Of a stretch of 64,000 nucleotides of DNA, positions 16,407 through 25,356 are shown piece by piece. This stretch comes from Asanoa sp. WMMD1127. Its GTDB lineage: Bacteria; Actinomycetota; Actinomycetes; Mycobacteriales; Micromonosporaceae. Position 1 is the first letter of the stretch. The number at the start of each line of letters is the position of its first letter. Location: contig NZ_JARUBP010000001.1 in NCBI RefSeq assembly GCF_029626225.1, positions 2,914,001-2,978,000 on the forward strand, read 5' to 3'. The notes under the pieces are model-generated. The model was given only the letters and a program-made list of their open reading frames with translations, did not search any database and was not told the origin of the DNA. Made by a program: the position numbers and the translations under genes.

Positions 16407-16422
16407 AACCTGTCAACAGGTT
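16407..16422. promoter_or_regulatory. 16-bp palindrome before the CGNR gene
   Basis: AACCTGT (16407-16413), CA, ACAGGTT (16416-16422) is a perfect palindrome lying in the divergent region between the hydrolase and the CGNR regulator, just before its ribosome site GGAGG (16426-16430). A related AGGTTAG half-site follows at 16428-16434. It is a likely operator, perhaps of the CGNR protein itself. Confidence 0.5.
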
Positions 16423-16434
16423 CGCGGAGGTTAG

Positions 16435-16944
16435 GTGCGGAAAATGTCGGACGAGGATCTGCTGCTCGCCATACTCAACAGCACACCGGTCGTCGACGGA
16501 GAGCGGCTCGACGCGCTCGCCGATCCCGCGGCGGCCCGCGACTGGCTGATCCAGGCCGGCGGCCGCGGCACCCGGCGCGAGCGCCAGCACGTCCTGGCCG
16601 CCCGCGACGCCCTGCAAGCGGTGATCCGCGGCGAGGCGCCGCCGGACACACTGGCCCCGCTGCTCACGGGTGTCACGCTGGAGCCGGCGATGACCCCCGA
16701 CGGCATCACCTGGAACGCCGACGTCCCCGCCGACCGCGACCTGGCCGTGCGCGCGATCCTCACCTGGGACGCCCTGGCCAAGCAGAGCCCGGGGCGGCTG
16801 CGGCCGTGCGCCAACGACGAGTGCCGGCTCTATCTGCTCGACCGCAGCCGCACCAACACGGCTCGCTGGTGCTCGATGGCCATCTGCGGCAACCGGATGA
16901 AGGCGCGCCGCCACTACCAGCGGGCCCGCGCGGCAACCAGCTAG
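16435..16944 (+). CDS. ABATE/CGNR zinc-finger regulator
   Basis: A 169-residue member of the ABATE-CGNR family, putative stress-linked transcription regulators. The N-terminal ABATE-like part contains ILNSTPVVDG. The C-terminal treble-clef zinc finger has CANDEC, LYLLDRSRTNTARWCSM and CGNRMKARRHYQR. The GTG start at 16435 is supported by GGAGG 4-8 nt upstream; the ATG three codons later is less well spaced. The stop shares CTAG with the convergent TetR gene. Confidence 0.9.
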   Translation: MRKMSDEDLLLAILNSTPVVDGERLDALADPAAARDWLIQAGGRGTRRERQHVLAARDALQAVIRGEAPPDTLAPLLTGVTLEPAMTPDGITWNADVPADRDLAVRAILTWDALAKQSPGRLRPCANDECRLYLLDRSRTNTARWCSMAICGNRMKARRHYQRARAATS

Positions 16945-17486
16945 AACAGCAGGTCGGCCGCCCGACGCAGGACGTCGCGGCGCGGGTGGGCGCCGTGGTC
17001 GGCGGCGAGGAAGTGTTCGCCGATCGCGAGGCAGAACGCGAGCAGGGCGCGGGCCTCGACGTCGGTGGGGTCGGCGTGCAGCGTGCCGATCAGCTCGCGC
17101 AGCAGGCCCATGCGGCGGTTGTCGACCCGGCGCAGGCGCTCGGCCACCGCCGGGTCGCGGCGACCCCAGTCGCGTACCGCCAGGTCGATCGGCAGCAGCC
17201 GGTCGCTCGAGAAGGTGAGCCGGCCGGCCCGCGTGATCATCGTGCGTGGGTCGCCGCCCTCGCGCTCGACGCGGTCGAGCACCTCGTCGGTGCTCTCCCG
17301 CTCCCACGTGTCGAGCATGGCCTCCAGCAGCGCTTCCCGGTCGGCGAAGAACCCGTAGAAGCCGCCCTTCGTCACGCCCAGCCCTTTGGCCAGCGCCTCG
17401 ATCCGCACGGCGTCGGGGCCGCCGTCGGCCAGCGCGCGCAGGCCGGCCTCGATCCACTGCTCCCGCGTCGTGCGCAGCGCGCCCAT
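16941..17486 (-). CDS. TetR-family repressor
   Basis: A 181-residue TetR regulator. HTH residues about 5-50 include RIEALAKGLGVTKGGFYGFF; the C-terminal ligand domain carries LTFSSDRLLPIDLAVRDW. It is transcribed away from the DUF2867-like gene at 17570, and the shared intergenic region has a 19-bp-arm inverted repeat, so autorepression plus control of that neighbour is likely. Confidence 0.93.
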   Translation of the reverse strand: MGALRTTREQWIEAGLRALADGGPDAVRIEALAKGLGVTKGGFYGFFADREALLEAMLDTWERESTDEVLDRVEREGGDPRTMITRAGRLTFSSDRLLPIDLAVRDWGRRDPAVAERLRRVDNRRMGLLRELIGTLHADPTDVEARALLAFCLAIGEHFLAADHGAHPRRDVLRRAADLLF

Positions 17487-17501
17487 CCTCTGCCACCTTC
17501 T

Positions 17502-17553
17502 ATATACGCCACCGTATAACAGCGCTAAGCTGAGGTTATACGGTAGCGTATAT
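17502..17553. promoter_or_regulatory. Long inverted repeat, probable TetR operator pair
   Basis: ATATACGCCACCGTATAAC (17502-17520) faces GTTATACGGTAGCGTATAT (17535-17553): 19-nt arms differing at one base with a 14-bp spacer. Each arm is itself partly palindromic around ATACG...CGTAT. Its place between divergent tetR and the 17570 gene makes it the best candidate operator for both promoters. Confidence 0.7.
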
Positions 17554-17569
17554 CCTGGGAGGCGCGGCG

Positions 17570-18004
17570 ATGGACTACACCGACGAGTTCAGCCTGGCCA
17601 CGACGGCCGAAGCGACCCCCGAGCAATGGGCGCGTGCCATGTTCGGCGACGTGCCCAGCCTCGGCGAGATTTTCATCTGGCGGGTAGTGCTCGGCCTCCG
17701 CCTGCGCCCCGAGCGCTCGCCCGAGACCGTGGCCGGTTGGGTGATCGACGCGCGCGGCGACGACTGGATCCGGCTCGTCGCCGACTCGTGGCTCATCAGC
17801 GCCAACCTGGTCGTCCACGCGCGCGCCGGGTCGGTGTCGCTGACGACCATCGTCCGGTACGCGCACCGCGTCGCCCAGCTCGCCTGGCCACCGCTGTCCA
17901 CCGTCCATCGTGGACTCGTGCCACGGGTGCTGCGCGCCGCGGACGCCCGGATCAGAGCGCGGCAGCCAGTCGCGCCAGATGGTCGGCAACCGGCCCGGCG
18001 GTGA
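17570..18004 (+). CDS. DUF2867-like small protein, TetR-controlled
   Basis: A 144-residue protein opening MDYTDEFSLATTAEATPEQWARAMFGD and continuing IDARGDDWIRLVADSWLIS. Its layout recalls DUF2867/SRPBCC-like proteins, with moderate certainty. A good GGGAGG site (17557-17562) precedes the ATG. It is probably repressed by the divergent TetR. Its 3' end overlaps the convergent SARP gene by 53 nt, an unusually long overlap, and its Arg-rich tail may reflect read-out past an older stop. Confidence 0.7.
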   Translation: MDYTDEFSLATTAEATPEQWARAMFGDVPSLGEIFIWRVVLGLRLRPERSPETVAGWVIDARGDDWIRLVADSWLISANLVVHARAGSVSLTTIVRYAHRVAQLAWPPLSTVHRGLVPRVLRAADARIRARQPVAPDGRQPARR

Positions 18005-19856
18005 GCATCCCGCTGCCGGCGCCGGCCAGCTCGCCGGCGGCCGGCAGCAACGCGGCGTGCGCGCGGGCGATCCGCTCACGGTCACCCACGCGGATCGCGG
18101 CCCGACCGACCAGACACCAGAGCGCCTCCTGCACCAGATCCGGCGGCGGATCCGGCGCCTTCCGCAACGCGGCCGCGGCCGCATCCACCCGCGTCAACAG
18201 CAAGGGCCGAACCCAGGGCAGGTACGGCCCCCAACCTCCATCACTCGATCCGTCCGCGGTCAGGTCCAGCGGCTCGTCGTGCCAGAGCCGCAAACACAGC
18301 AAGGACAAGGGAAGCAGGCCCTGCTCGACCCCCGGCATCCCGGCGCCGCGCAAGCTGTCCGCCGCACTGCGGTAGGCCGCCTCCGCCGGCGCGCCGCCGG
18401 CCGCGAGCTGCAACGCCGCGTACCAACCCGTGAACGCGCCCACCAGGGGCCGCCCGTGCCGTGCGGCGAGGCGGTCCGCCGCCGCCGCGTGCTCGTCCGC
18501 CGCCGCGAAGTCGCCGACCGCGGACCGGGACTGCAACCGCACCAGATGGCCGAGGATCTCGAACGACGCGAGCCCGTGCCGGGCCGACAGGTCGACCAGC
18601 TCCACGCCGACCCGGTCCCGCTCCGGCGCCAGCCCGCACCGCTCGAAGGTCTGCAGGTAGACCCCGTTCAGCGCGAACGCGAGCAGCCCGTGGTCACCCA
18701 GCCGGCGGGCGATCCGCTCGGCCTCCTCGGCCGCCGCCCGCCCGCGTGGGTCACCGGTGCCGCGCGACTCGACCGCGATCGTGGCCAGCAGCCGGGCCCG
18801 GACCGACTCCGGCGCGGCCGGCGGCAGGGCGGCCAATGCCCGCGCCGCGGCGGCCACGACCCCGGCGGCCTGCGCGGGGTCGTCGGAGCGCGGCCAGCTG
18901 GCGGGCACGTCGTAGCCGCCGATCACCCGCGCGGTCAGCTCCGGGTCGCCCAGCCGCTCCGCCGCCTCGATCGTGGCCAACCGCTGGCCGCGCGCCGCCT
19001 CCAGCCCACCGCCGACGGCCAGGCCGCGCAGCAGGTCCACTGTGGATTCCAGTCGGGCGGGGGCGGCGGACGACACGGTGCGGTCGTACGCCGCCGCCAC
19101 CGTCGACCACACGCCCGGCGCCTCGGGCGGCCCCGCCTGCTGGAGGATGTCGGTCTCCAGGCGGCGCAGCTCCGGGCCGGGGTCGATGCCGAGCTGGTCG
19201 CGCAGCAGGTCGCGGGCCCGGCGCAGCACCGCGAGGGCGTCGGCCTGCCGCTGGGCCCGCCACAGCGCGGATGCCAGCAGCCGCCAGGCGTTCTCCCGCC
19301 ACGGGTGCGCGGCGACGTGGGCGTCGAGGTCGGGCACGGCGTCCGCGGCCCGGCCGGCGGCGAGCAGCGCCTCGGCGCGCAGCTCGACGGCGTGCAGCCG
19401 GAGCTCCTCGAGCCGGGCCCGCTCGGCCCGGGCCCAGGGCTCGTCCAACCCGGCGTACGCGGGCCCGCGCCACCAACCCAGCGCCGCCTCCAGCCGATCC
19501 AGCTCGGGCCGCGCCTCGACCGCCGCCTCGAACCGCCAGGCGTCGACGGCGTCCGGCTCCGCGCGCAGCGCGTACCCCGGGCCCTCGGTGACCAGCAGCG
19601 TCGGTGCGGTGCGGGGTGGCCGGTCGGGCTCCAACGCCCGGCGCAGGGCCGCCACGAAGGTGCGGACGGCGCTCACCGCGCCCGCCGGTGGGTCCTCCCA
19701 CAGGTCGTCGACCAGCCGGGTGACCGGGACCACCCGGCCGCGGGCGGCGAGCAGGCGGCCCAGCACGGCGCGATGCCGGGGCCCGCGCAGGTCGACCGGC
19801 ACGCCGGTCGTCGACCAGGCGACGACCGGGCCGAGTACGCCGAAACCGACAGGCAC
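17952..19856 (-). CDS. SARP/AfsR-type regulator with BTAD and TPR-like region
   Basis: A 634-residue regulator. An N-terminal OmpR-type winged helix (about 3-90; VPVGFGVLGP, LVDDLWEDPP, SAVRTFVAALRRALEP) is followed by the bacterial transcriptional activation domain (about 95-240; RARLEELRLHAVELRAEALL) and a long helical TPR-like C-terminus. No NB-ARC ATPase is seen. GTG 19856 is chosen because VGFGVLGP is the usual start; a TTG at 19865 is possible. It is divergent from the hydrolase at 19940, its likely local target. Confidence 0.92.
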   Translation of the reverse strand: MPVGFGVLGPVVAWSTTGVPVDLRGPRHRAVLGRLLAARGRVVPVTRLVDDLWEDPPAGAVSAVRTFVAALRRALEPDRPPRTAPTLLVTEGPGYALRAEPDAVDAWRFEAAVEARPELDRLEAALGWWRGPAYAGLDEPWARAERARLEELRLHAVELRAEALLAAGRAADAVPDLDAHVAAHPWRENAWRLLASALWRAQRQADALAVLRRARDLLRDQLGIDPGPELRRLETDILQQAGPPEAPGVWSTVAAAYDRTVSSAAPARLESTVDLLRGLAVGGGLEAARGQRLATIEAAERLGDPELTARVIGGYDVPASWPRSDDPAQAAGVVAAAARALAALPPAAPESVRARLLATIAVESRGTGDPRGRAAAEEAERIARRLGDHGLLAFALNGVYLQTFERCGLAPERDRVGVELVDLSARHGLASFEILGHLVRLQSRSAVGDFAAADEHAAAADRLAARHGRPLVGAFTGWYAALQLAAGGAPAEAAYRSAADSLRGAGMPGVEQGLLPLSLLCLRLWHDEPLDLTADGSSDGGWGPYLPWVRPLLLTRVDAAAAALRKAPDPPPDLVQEALWCLVGRAAIRVGDRERIARAHAALLPAAGELAGAGSGMLTAGPVADHLARLAAAL

Positions 19857-19939
19857 GCAGGTCAACGTAGCGCGCTCATCGGTTGCTCATCCGCCATCGG
19901 CACGCTTGGCCTCGACCGATCAGGAGAGGACCTTTGATC

Positions 19940-20815
19940 ATGAGTACGATTCCCGGCTTCACCCCGCACCGCGTGCCCGTGGACGGTGACGTGGCGCTCT
20001 CGGCCGCGGTGGGCGGTTCGGGTCGCCCGATCGTGCTGTTGCACGGCTTCCCGCAGACCCACCTGATGTGGCGGCACGTCGCCGCGGATCTGGCCGCCGA
20101 CCACACGGTGATCTGCCCCGACCTGCGCGGCTACGGCGACAGCGACAAGCCCGCGGCCCGGTCGGCCGACACCTACTCGAAGCGCACGATGGCCGCCGAC
20201 GTGGTCGCGCTGGCCCGGGCGCTCGGCCACGAGCGGTTCGCCCTCGTCGGCCACGACCGGGGCGCGCTGGTCGCGTTCCGCGCCGGCCTCGACCACCCGT
20301 CGACGATCACCCATCTGGCCAGCCTCGACGTGCTGCCGACGCTGGACATGTGGGACGTGCTGCACGGCGTCGACGCCGCCGTGGCGTACCACCTCTATCT
20401 GATGGCGCAGCCGCCCGGCCTGCCGGAGCGGATGATCGAGGCCAGCGCGGACGCGTTCTTCGGCTCGTTCCTCGACGCCTGGGCGGGGGACCAGGGCGCG
20501 GTCCCGCCGGAGGTACGCGCGCACTATCTGGCTGCCTCCCGCGCCGCGGTGCCGTCGATCGTGGCGGACTACCGGGCGTCGGCGGGCATCGACGTCGCGC
20601 ACGACCGGGCGGACCGGGCCGCGGGGCGCCGGCTGAGCATGCCGGTCACGGTGGTGCAGCAGGACTGGGGCGCGGCGCTCGGCTACGACGCGGCGGCGCT
20701 GTGGGGGGCCTGGGCGCCGGACCTGGTGCACCGCACGACCACCGCCGGCCACTTCATGGCCGAGGAAGCGCCGGGCGAGATTGTCAAGGCCGTACGCGAA
20801 TTGGTGAATCGCTGA
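19940..20815 (+). CDS. Alpha/beta hydrolase, haloacetate dehalogenase/epoxide hydrolase-like
   Basis: A 291-residue hydrolase with HGFPQTHLMW, PDLRGYGDSDKP, nucleophile Asp106 in VGHDRGALVAFR and catalytic His in AGHFMAEE. This set is typical of fluoroacetate dehalogenase-like enzymes, although many such proteins act on other esters or epoxides. The ATG at 19940 has an excellent GGAGAGGA site. It is divergent from the SARP gene, which probably responds to the same condition. Confidence 0.9.
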   Translation: MSTIPGFTPHRVPVDGDVALSAAVGGSGRPIVLLHGFPQTHLMWRHVAADLAADHTVICPDLRGYGDSDKPAARSADTYSKRTMAADVVALARALGHERFALVGHDRGALVAFRAGLDHPSTITHLASLDVLPTLDMWDVLHGVDAAVAYHLYLMAQPPGLPERMIEASADAFFGSFLDAWAGDQGAVPPEVRAHYLAASRAAVPSIVADYRASAGIDVAHDRADRAAGRRLSMPVTVVQQDWGAALGYDAAALWGAWAPDLVHRTTTAGHFMAEEAPGEIVKAVRELVNR

Positions 20816-20868
20816 ACCCGATCGGGGTCCGCCGCACACGGCGTCCGTCGTGCCTGCCCCGGATCCGG

Positions 20869-20896
20869 CCCTACGGTGGACGGCGATGCCGTAGGG
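20869..20896 (+). promoter_or_regulatory. Hairpin overlapping the leader of the 20912 gene
   Basis: CCCTACGG (20869-20876) and CCGTAGGG (20889-20896) form an 8-bp stem whose right arm runs into the GGGAAGGGG ribosome site. It could mask translation start or terminate the upstream hydrolase transcript. Confidence 0.4.
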
Positions 20897-20911
20897 AAGG
20901 GGTCACCACCC

Positions 20912-21856
20912 GTGCGCGAGGTTTCGGAGTCTCCGGAGGATTGGCAAGAGGACGAGGTCGACGGTGATTCGCTGCCGACCGTCCACCGACGGGTGATGCT
21001 GACCGACCTGCCGCCGAGTGGGTTGGCCGACATCGCCCGCCGGCTCAAGCTGTCGAGGCCGGATCCACTTCCGGAGGCGGCGGTACGCACGGAGCCCGGC
21101 CCCGACCTCCCCAACCGGGTGGAGTCCCAGGCTGACCGCGCCCGCCACGCGGAACCGGACCCCGAGCCGCCGACGGTCCCGATCCCGGACCCGCGCACCG
21201 ACCCCGACCTCCTGACCGCAGCCGACTTCGACCACGACCTCGGTGGCGGTGTGCCCGCCGAGCCCGACCCCGAGGTCGCGCCCGGCACGCCCGAACCGGC
21301 GCACCGGGCAGCCGAGCCGGCGCTCGAACCGCCACCGGTGCTGTCGATCGAGCCCATTCCGCCGTTCCCGCCCGACGATCCTGGGCCATGGCTACGGACC
21401 GAGCCGGATGCGACCCCCGAACCCGATGCCGACGTCCAGCCCGAGCCGCAGCTCATGCTCCGGGCCGACCCGCCACCGGACCCGGCGACCGGGCCGGTGC
21501 TGGCCGGCCTGCCGGTGGCCGAGCTCAACGAGCTGGCCACCACCCTCTTCCAGCGGGTCGTCGACGGACCGGCCGACGCGTGGCGGCAGCCGGCCGAGGC
21601 CGAGCTGCCGGCCACCGAGGAGCTCTACGACCACCTCTGCCGGGCCGAGGTGCGCCGGATCGACGCGTTCGTCTATCGGGTCGACGGCCAGAAGCCGGTG
21701 GTGGTCGTGCGGCCCTCCACCGCTCCGGCGGAGGCCCGCACGTTGCGCCGGATCGTGCGCCGGACCGACGTGTGGATCGGCGTGCCGATCTCGACGGTCC
21801 TGCACCCACCGACCGACCTGCTCGACGCCGTCTACTACGCCACCGACGGCACCTAG
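20912..21856 (+). CDS. Pro/Asp/Glu-rich hypothetical protein with C-terminal domain
   Basis: A 314-residue protein, not recognised. Residues about 50-195 are a low-complexity Pro-Asp-Glu region with no predicted fold; the last 110 residues are a compact domain (LPVAELNELATTLFQRVVDGP..., RRIDAFVYRVDGQKPVVVVRPS). There is no signal peptide. GTG 20912 follows GGGAAGGGG; an earlier GTG at 20876 falls inside a hairpin. The stop shares CTAG with the convergent sugar-binding protein gene. Confidence 0.7.
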   Translation: MREVSESPEDWQEDEVDGDSLPTVHRRVMLTDLPPSGLADIARRLKLSRPDPLPEAAVRTEPGPDLPNRVESQADRARHAEPDPEPPTVPIPDPRTDPDLLTAADFDHDLGGGVPAEPDPEVAPGTPEPAHRAAEPALEPPPVLSIEPIPPFPPDDPGPWLRTEPDATPEPDADVQPEPQLMLRADPPPDPATGPVLAGLPVAELNELATTLFQRVVDGPADAWRQPAEAELPATEELYDHLCRAEVRRIDAFVYRVDGQKPVVVVRPSTAPAEARTLRRIVRRTDVWIGVPISTVLHPPTDLLDAVYYATDGT

Positions 21857-23160
21857 TCGATAAAGATCGACTTCTTCTGGCTCTCGACGCTCTTCAGGAT
21901 GGTGGCGGCGTCGCCGGGCTTGCGGATGAACTCCTGGAACGCCGGGATGATGACCGTCGACGCGAAGTCCGGCCGGGTGTCGCGGTCGAGGAACTGGGCG
22001 ATGTTCTTGGCGCTGCCGACCAGCTCTGCCGACTTCTTCTGCAGCGTCGAATAGGCGCTGGTGTCGGCCTTGGTGTTGGACGAGATGAACGGCTCGCCGA
22101 GCTTGCTGGCCTCGGCCGCCGCGGCCGGGCTGGCCAGATAGGCCAGCAGCTTCTTGGCGCCGCCCTCGTTGTCGGGCTCGGCGCTCATGCAGAAGCCGTC
22201 GATCGGCGCGTCGATGGCGTCGGACCCGATCGCCGGGTCGACCGCCGGGAAGGTGAACAGGTCAACGTCCTCCCGCTCGTTCTGCGGGAACTGGTCGATG
22301 AGGAACGTGCCGAGCAGGTACATGCCGGCCTTCTTCTGCTGCAACGCCTGCGCGGCCTCCTGCCAGGTGCGGCCGAGCGAGTCCGGCTGGTGCAGCGGCA
22401 GCAGCTGGGCCCAGGTGTCGAAGACCTTCTTGACCTCCGCGCTCTCCCAGGACCCCTTGCCGGCCATCAGGTCGATGTGGAACTGGTAGCCGTTGATCCG
22501 CATGTTGAGGATGTCGAACGTGCCCATCGCGGGCCAGCCGTCCTTGTCGGCGAACGCGATCGGCGCGAGCCCGTCGGCCTTCATCTTGTCGGCCAGCGTG
22601 GCCAGCTCGTCGAGCGTGGTGGGCGGGGTGTAGCCGCGCTCGGTCCAGACGCTCTTGCGATAGAACATCGCCCACGGGTAGTAGGACTGCGGCACGAAGT
22701 ATTGCTTGCCGTCGTCGCCGGTCGACGCCGTCTTGAACGAGTCGGCGACCCCGTCGAGCGGCCACACGTCGCTGATGTCGCCGATCAGCCCACGCCGGGC
22801 GAAGAACCGCATCCGGTAGCCGGCGAACCAGGAGAACACGTCGTCCGGGTTGCCCTGCAGGTAGTTGTTGATGTTCTCCTGGAACGTGTTGTGGTCGATC
22901 TCGTTGAGCTTGACCGTGAACCCCGCGTTCTTGGCCTGGAAGTCGGCCACCGCGGCCTGCCGCTGCTTGGCGAACGTCGAGCCGACCTCGTTGGACCCGA
23001 ACGTCACCTGCCCGCCGCTCTCCCCGCCCGACCCGCCGTCGTCGTCGGAGCCGCAGGCGGCGAGGGCGGGCGCGGACGCCAGGGCGGCGGCGCCGAGGAG
23101 CACGGATCGTCGGGGCACGGGCATGCCGAAGAGTGCCGGGGAAGGGGACTGCTGTTTCAT
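21853..23160 (-). CDS. Sugar ABC transporter substrate-binding lipoprotein (CUT1)
   Basis: A 435-residue solute-binding lipoprotein. The N-terminus has a Tat-like PRRSVLLGAAAL and a lipobox ALAAC, then a Gly/Ser/Asp linker and a family 1 extracellular sugar-binding fold (FSWFAGYRMRFFARRGLIGDIS, PWAMFYRKSVWTERG). GGAGG precedes the ATG by 7 nt. It lies 38 nt downstream of the alpha-galactosidase gene on the same strand and is divergent from the two permeases at 25357-27065, so the importer probably brings in alpha-galactosides. No ATPase gene is present. Confidence 0.92.
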   Translation of the reverse strand: MKQQSPSPALFGMPVPRRSVLLGAAALASAPALAACGSDDDGGSGGESGGQVTFGSNEVGSTFAKQRQAAVADFQAKNAGFTVKLNEIDHNTFQENINNYLQGNPDDVFSWFAGYRMRFFARRGLIGDISDVWPLDGVADSFKTASTGDDGKQYFVPQSYYPWAMFYRKSVWTERGYTPPTTLDELATLADKMKADGLAPIAFADKDGWPAMGTFDILNMRINGYQFHIDLMAGKGSWESAEVKKVFDTWAQLLPLHQPDSLGRTWQEAAQALQQKKAGMYLLGTFLIDQFPQNEREDVDLFTFPAVDPAIGSDAIDAPIDGFCMSAEPDNEGGAKKLLAYLASPAAAAEASKLGEPFISSNTKADTSAYSTLQKKSAELVGSAKNIAQFLDRDTRPDFASTVIIPAFQEFIRKPGDAATILKSVESQKKSIFID

Positions 23161-23198
23161 CTGATCCTCCGTTGGACGAGATGGGGTGGTGCGGAACG

Positions 23199-25265
23199 TC
23201 AGCAGAGGAGGCGGGCGTCGGCCCAGTCGGCGTGGTCGTAGTCGATGCCGTTGCCGCCGTCGCCGACCACGAGGCGCAGCGCGCCGCGGCCGGTCACGTC
23301 GACGTCGGCGACCGCCGGGCCGGAGGCGACCGTGACCGCCGGGCTGGTCCAGAGCGTGACACCGTCGGCCACGACCGAGAAGACCACGCGGGCGGTGGCC
23401 GACGTGACCTCGGCGTCGATGCCCGCGACGGCGGTGAACCGCTCGCAGGACCCGCCGAGGTTGACGGTCAGATCGGCCGGCGCGTGCGTGCCGATGCCCC
23501 GAACGTAGCTGACCCCGCCCACGGTCGGCACCGCGCCGTCACCGGCGGCCTGCTCGCCGTTGGACTGGTCACGCTCGGCCGGACCCCAGCCGTTGGCGCC
23601 GCTGAAGGCCGGGTTCGAGCCCGTGCCGGGCGCGGTGCAGGTCAGCGTCGCCGCGCCCCAGTCGGCGTGGTCGTAGTTGGCGCTGTCGCGGCCATCGGTG
23701 ACGCGCAGCTCCAATGTGGTGTATCCACCCGTGGCCACCGACAGGCGGGTCGGGCCGTCGGCCGCCCGCTTGATCCCGCTGTGGGCGAGGAGCTTGCCGT
23801 CGCCGTACACCTGGAAGCGGGCGGAAGCGGCCGCGTTGGTCACCTCGTCGTCGATGCCGACGGAGGCGGCGAACAGCGGGCAGGCGCGACCGAGATAGAG
23901 GTGGACGGCGCTGTCGGCGTGGACGCCCACGCCCTTGGCGAAGGTGGCGCCGTTGATGGTCAGCGGGCCGCCGTCGCCGGCCGCCTGCTCGCCGTTGGCC
24001 CGGTTGCGCTCGGCCGGGCCCCAGAAGTTGCTGGACGCCAGCCAGGCCAGGTCGCCGACCTGGTGCGTGCCGGCGGCGGGCGCGGCGGCCAGCCCGCCGG
24101 ACCGGTTGACGCGGAACATCGCGACACCATGGGCCGGCACGGTCGCCGACACGGGACCCGCGGAAGAAGAGGTGGCGCCGGTCCACAGGTTGCGCAGGGC
24201 GTAGGAGCTGGAGCCGCCCAAGCCGACCTCGGCGGCCGAGGTGGTGATCGTGGCGCTGGCCGCGGACCGGTTGAAGAGCACGACCGCGGCGCCGCCGTCG
24301 CTCATCGGCTTGGCCCACACCTCGGTGTCGCCGAAGTCGCGGACCTTGCGGCCCTGTGACCCGCCCCAGTCCTGGTTGACGGCGATGACCTCGGCGTTGC
24401 GGATGATGCCGAGGGTTTGCGCGGACATGGACCGCAGGTCGTTGCCCAGCAACAGCGGCGCGTTGAGCAGCGCCCAGAGGCTGAAGTGGGCCGTGTATTC
24501 GGTCGCGGTCATCCCGCCGTTGCCGACCTCGAGCATGTCGGGGTCGTTGAAGCCGTTGTTGCGGGCGAACGGCTCGAGGCCGACCTGCTGGTCGAGCAGC
24601 GAGAGCACGCTGCCCCAGGTGTCGGTGATGTCGCCGGTGGTGCGCCACAGGCTGCCGCCGACCTGGGGAGCGAACACCCACGGCTCGGCCAGGCCCCAGT
24701 TGCAGATGCTGTAGACGATCGCCCGCCCGGAGGCCTTGAGCGCGTCGCCCATCGCCTTGTAGCGCGCGGCGTCGGGCCGGCCCTGGTTGTTGCAGTTGTC
24801 GTACTTGAGGAGGTCGACCTCCCACGCGGCGAACGTGTTGGCGTCGATCACCTCGTGGTCGAGGCTGCCGGGCAGGCCCTGGCAGGTGGCGGTGCCGGCG
24901 GACTCGTAGATGCCGAGCTTGAGCCCCCGGGCGTGCACGTAGTCGGCCAGCGCCTTGATGCCGCCCGGGAACCGGGTCGGGTGCGGCTGCAGCCGGCCCT
25001 GCGCGTCTCGGGTCGACGCCATCCAGCAGTCGTCGATGTTGACGTAGCGGTAGCCGAGGTCGTCGAGGTTGTTCGCCACGATCGCGTCGGCGGTCTGTTT
25101 GATCAGGTTTTCGTCGATGTCGCATCCGAACCGGTTCCAGCTGTTCCAGCCCATGGGCGGCGCGGTGATCGGGACCACCGGGGTGGCCGCGTGCGCCGGG
25201 GCGGTGACCGTCAACGTGGCCGCGGCGAGCAGCGCGGCGGCCAGGAACGACAGCGGCTTTCGCAT
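23199..25265 (-). CDS. Secreted GH27 alpha-galactosidase with two NPCBM modules
   Basis: A 688-residue exported glycosidase. A signal peptide (about 1-27) leads to the GH27 barrel starting PPMGWNSWN. The nucleophile is Asp156 in LLKYDNC and the likely acid/base is Asp212 in RTTGDITDTW. A beta-sandwich follows (to about 395), then two related NPCBM-type carbohydrate-binding modules, each with WGPAER(N/D)...NGEQAAGDG and YDHADW. It releases alpha-galactose from oligosaccharides or polysaccharides outside the cell. It is co-transcribed with the sugar-binding protein. ATG 25265 is chosen because it directly precedes the signal peptide. Confidence 0.94.
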   Translation of the reverse strand: MRKPLSFLAAALLAAATLTVTAPAHAATPVVPITAPPMGWNSWNRFGCDIDENLIKQTADAIVANNLDDLGYRYVNIDDCWMASTRDAQGRLQPHPTRFPGGIKALADYVHARGLKLGIYESAGTATCQGLPGSLDHEVIDANTFAAWEVDLLKYDNCNNQGRPDAARYKAMGDALKASGRAIVYSICNWGLAEPWVFAPQVGGSLWRTTGDITDTWGSVLSLLDQQVGLEPFARNNGFNDPDMLEVGNGGMTATEYTAHFSLWALLNAPLLLGNDLRSMSAQTLGIIRNAEVIAVNQDWGGSQGRKVRDFGDTEVWAKPMSDGGAAVVLFNRSAASATITTSAAEVGLGGSSSYALRNLWTGATSSSAGPVSATVPAHGVAMFRVNRSGGLAAAPAAGTHQVGDLAWLASSNFWGPAERNRANGEQAAGDGGPLTINGATFAKGVGVHADSAVHLYLGRACPLFAASVGIDDEVTNAAASARFQVYGDGKLLAHSGIKRAADGPTRLSVATGGYTTLELRVTDGRDSANYDHADWGAATLTCTAPGTGSNPAFSGANGWGPAERDQSNGEQAAGDGAVPTVGGVSYVRGIGTHAPADLTVNLGGSCERFTAVAGIDAEVTSATARVVFSVVADGVTLWTSPAVTVASGPAVADVDVTGRGALRLVVGDGGNGIDYDHADWADARLLC

Positions 25266-25356
25266 GATCAGCACCAATCTTCGCGCCGCTACAACGTTAC
25301 GTCAGTAAATATTGATGGTTACGATCATGCAAGGGCCTGATCAACGAGGAGGCGCC
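25266..25356. promoter_or_regulatory. Divergent promoter region of the alpha-galactoside locus
   Basis: This 91-bp AT-richer stretch separates the galactosidase and permease starts. It contains an AACGTT palindrome and GTAA...TTAC arms (about 25304-25321) that could bind a regulator. A GAGGAGG ribosome site (25346-25352) serves the permease. No regulator gene lies next to this locus. Confidence 0.45.

Noticed and set aside
17910-19937. 675-codon plus-strand frame opposite the SARP gene
   Set aside because: The minus strand encodes clear winged-helix, BTAD and TPR-like domains; the plus frame is low-complexity Arg/Gly/Gln sequence.
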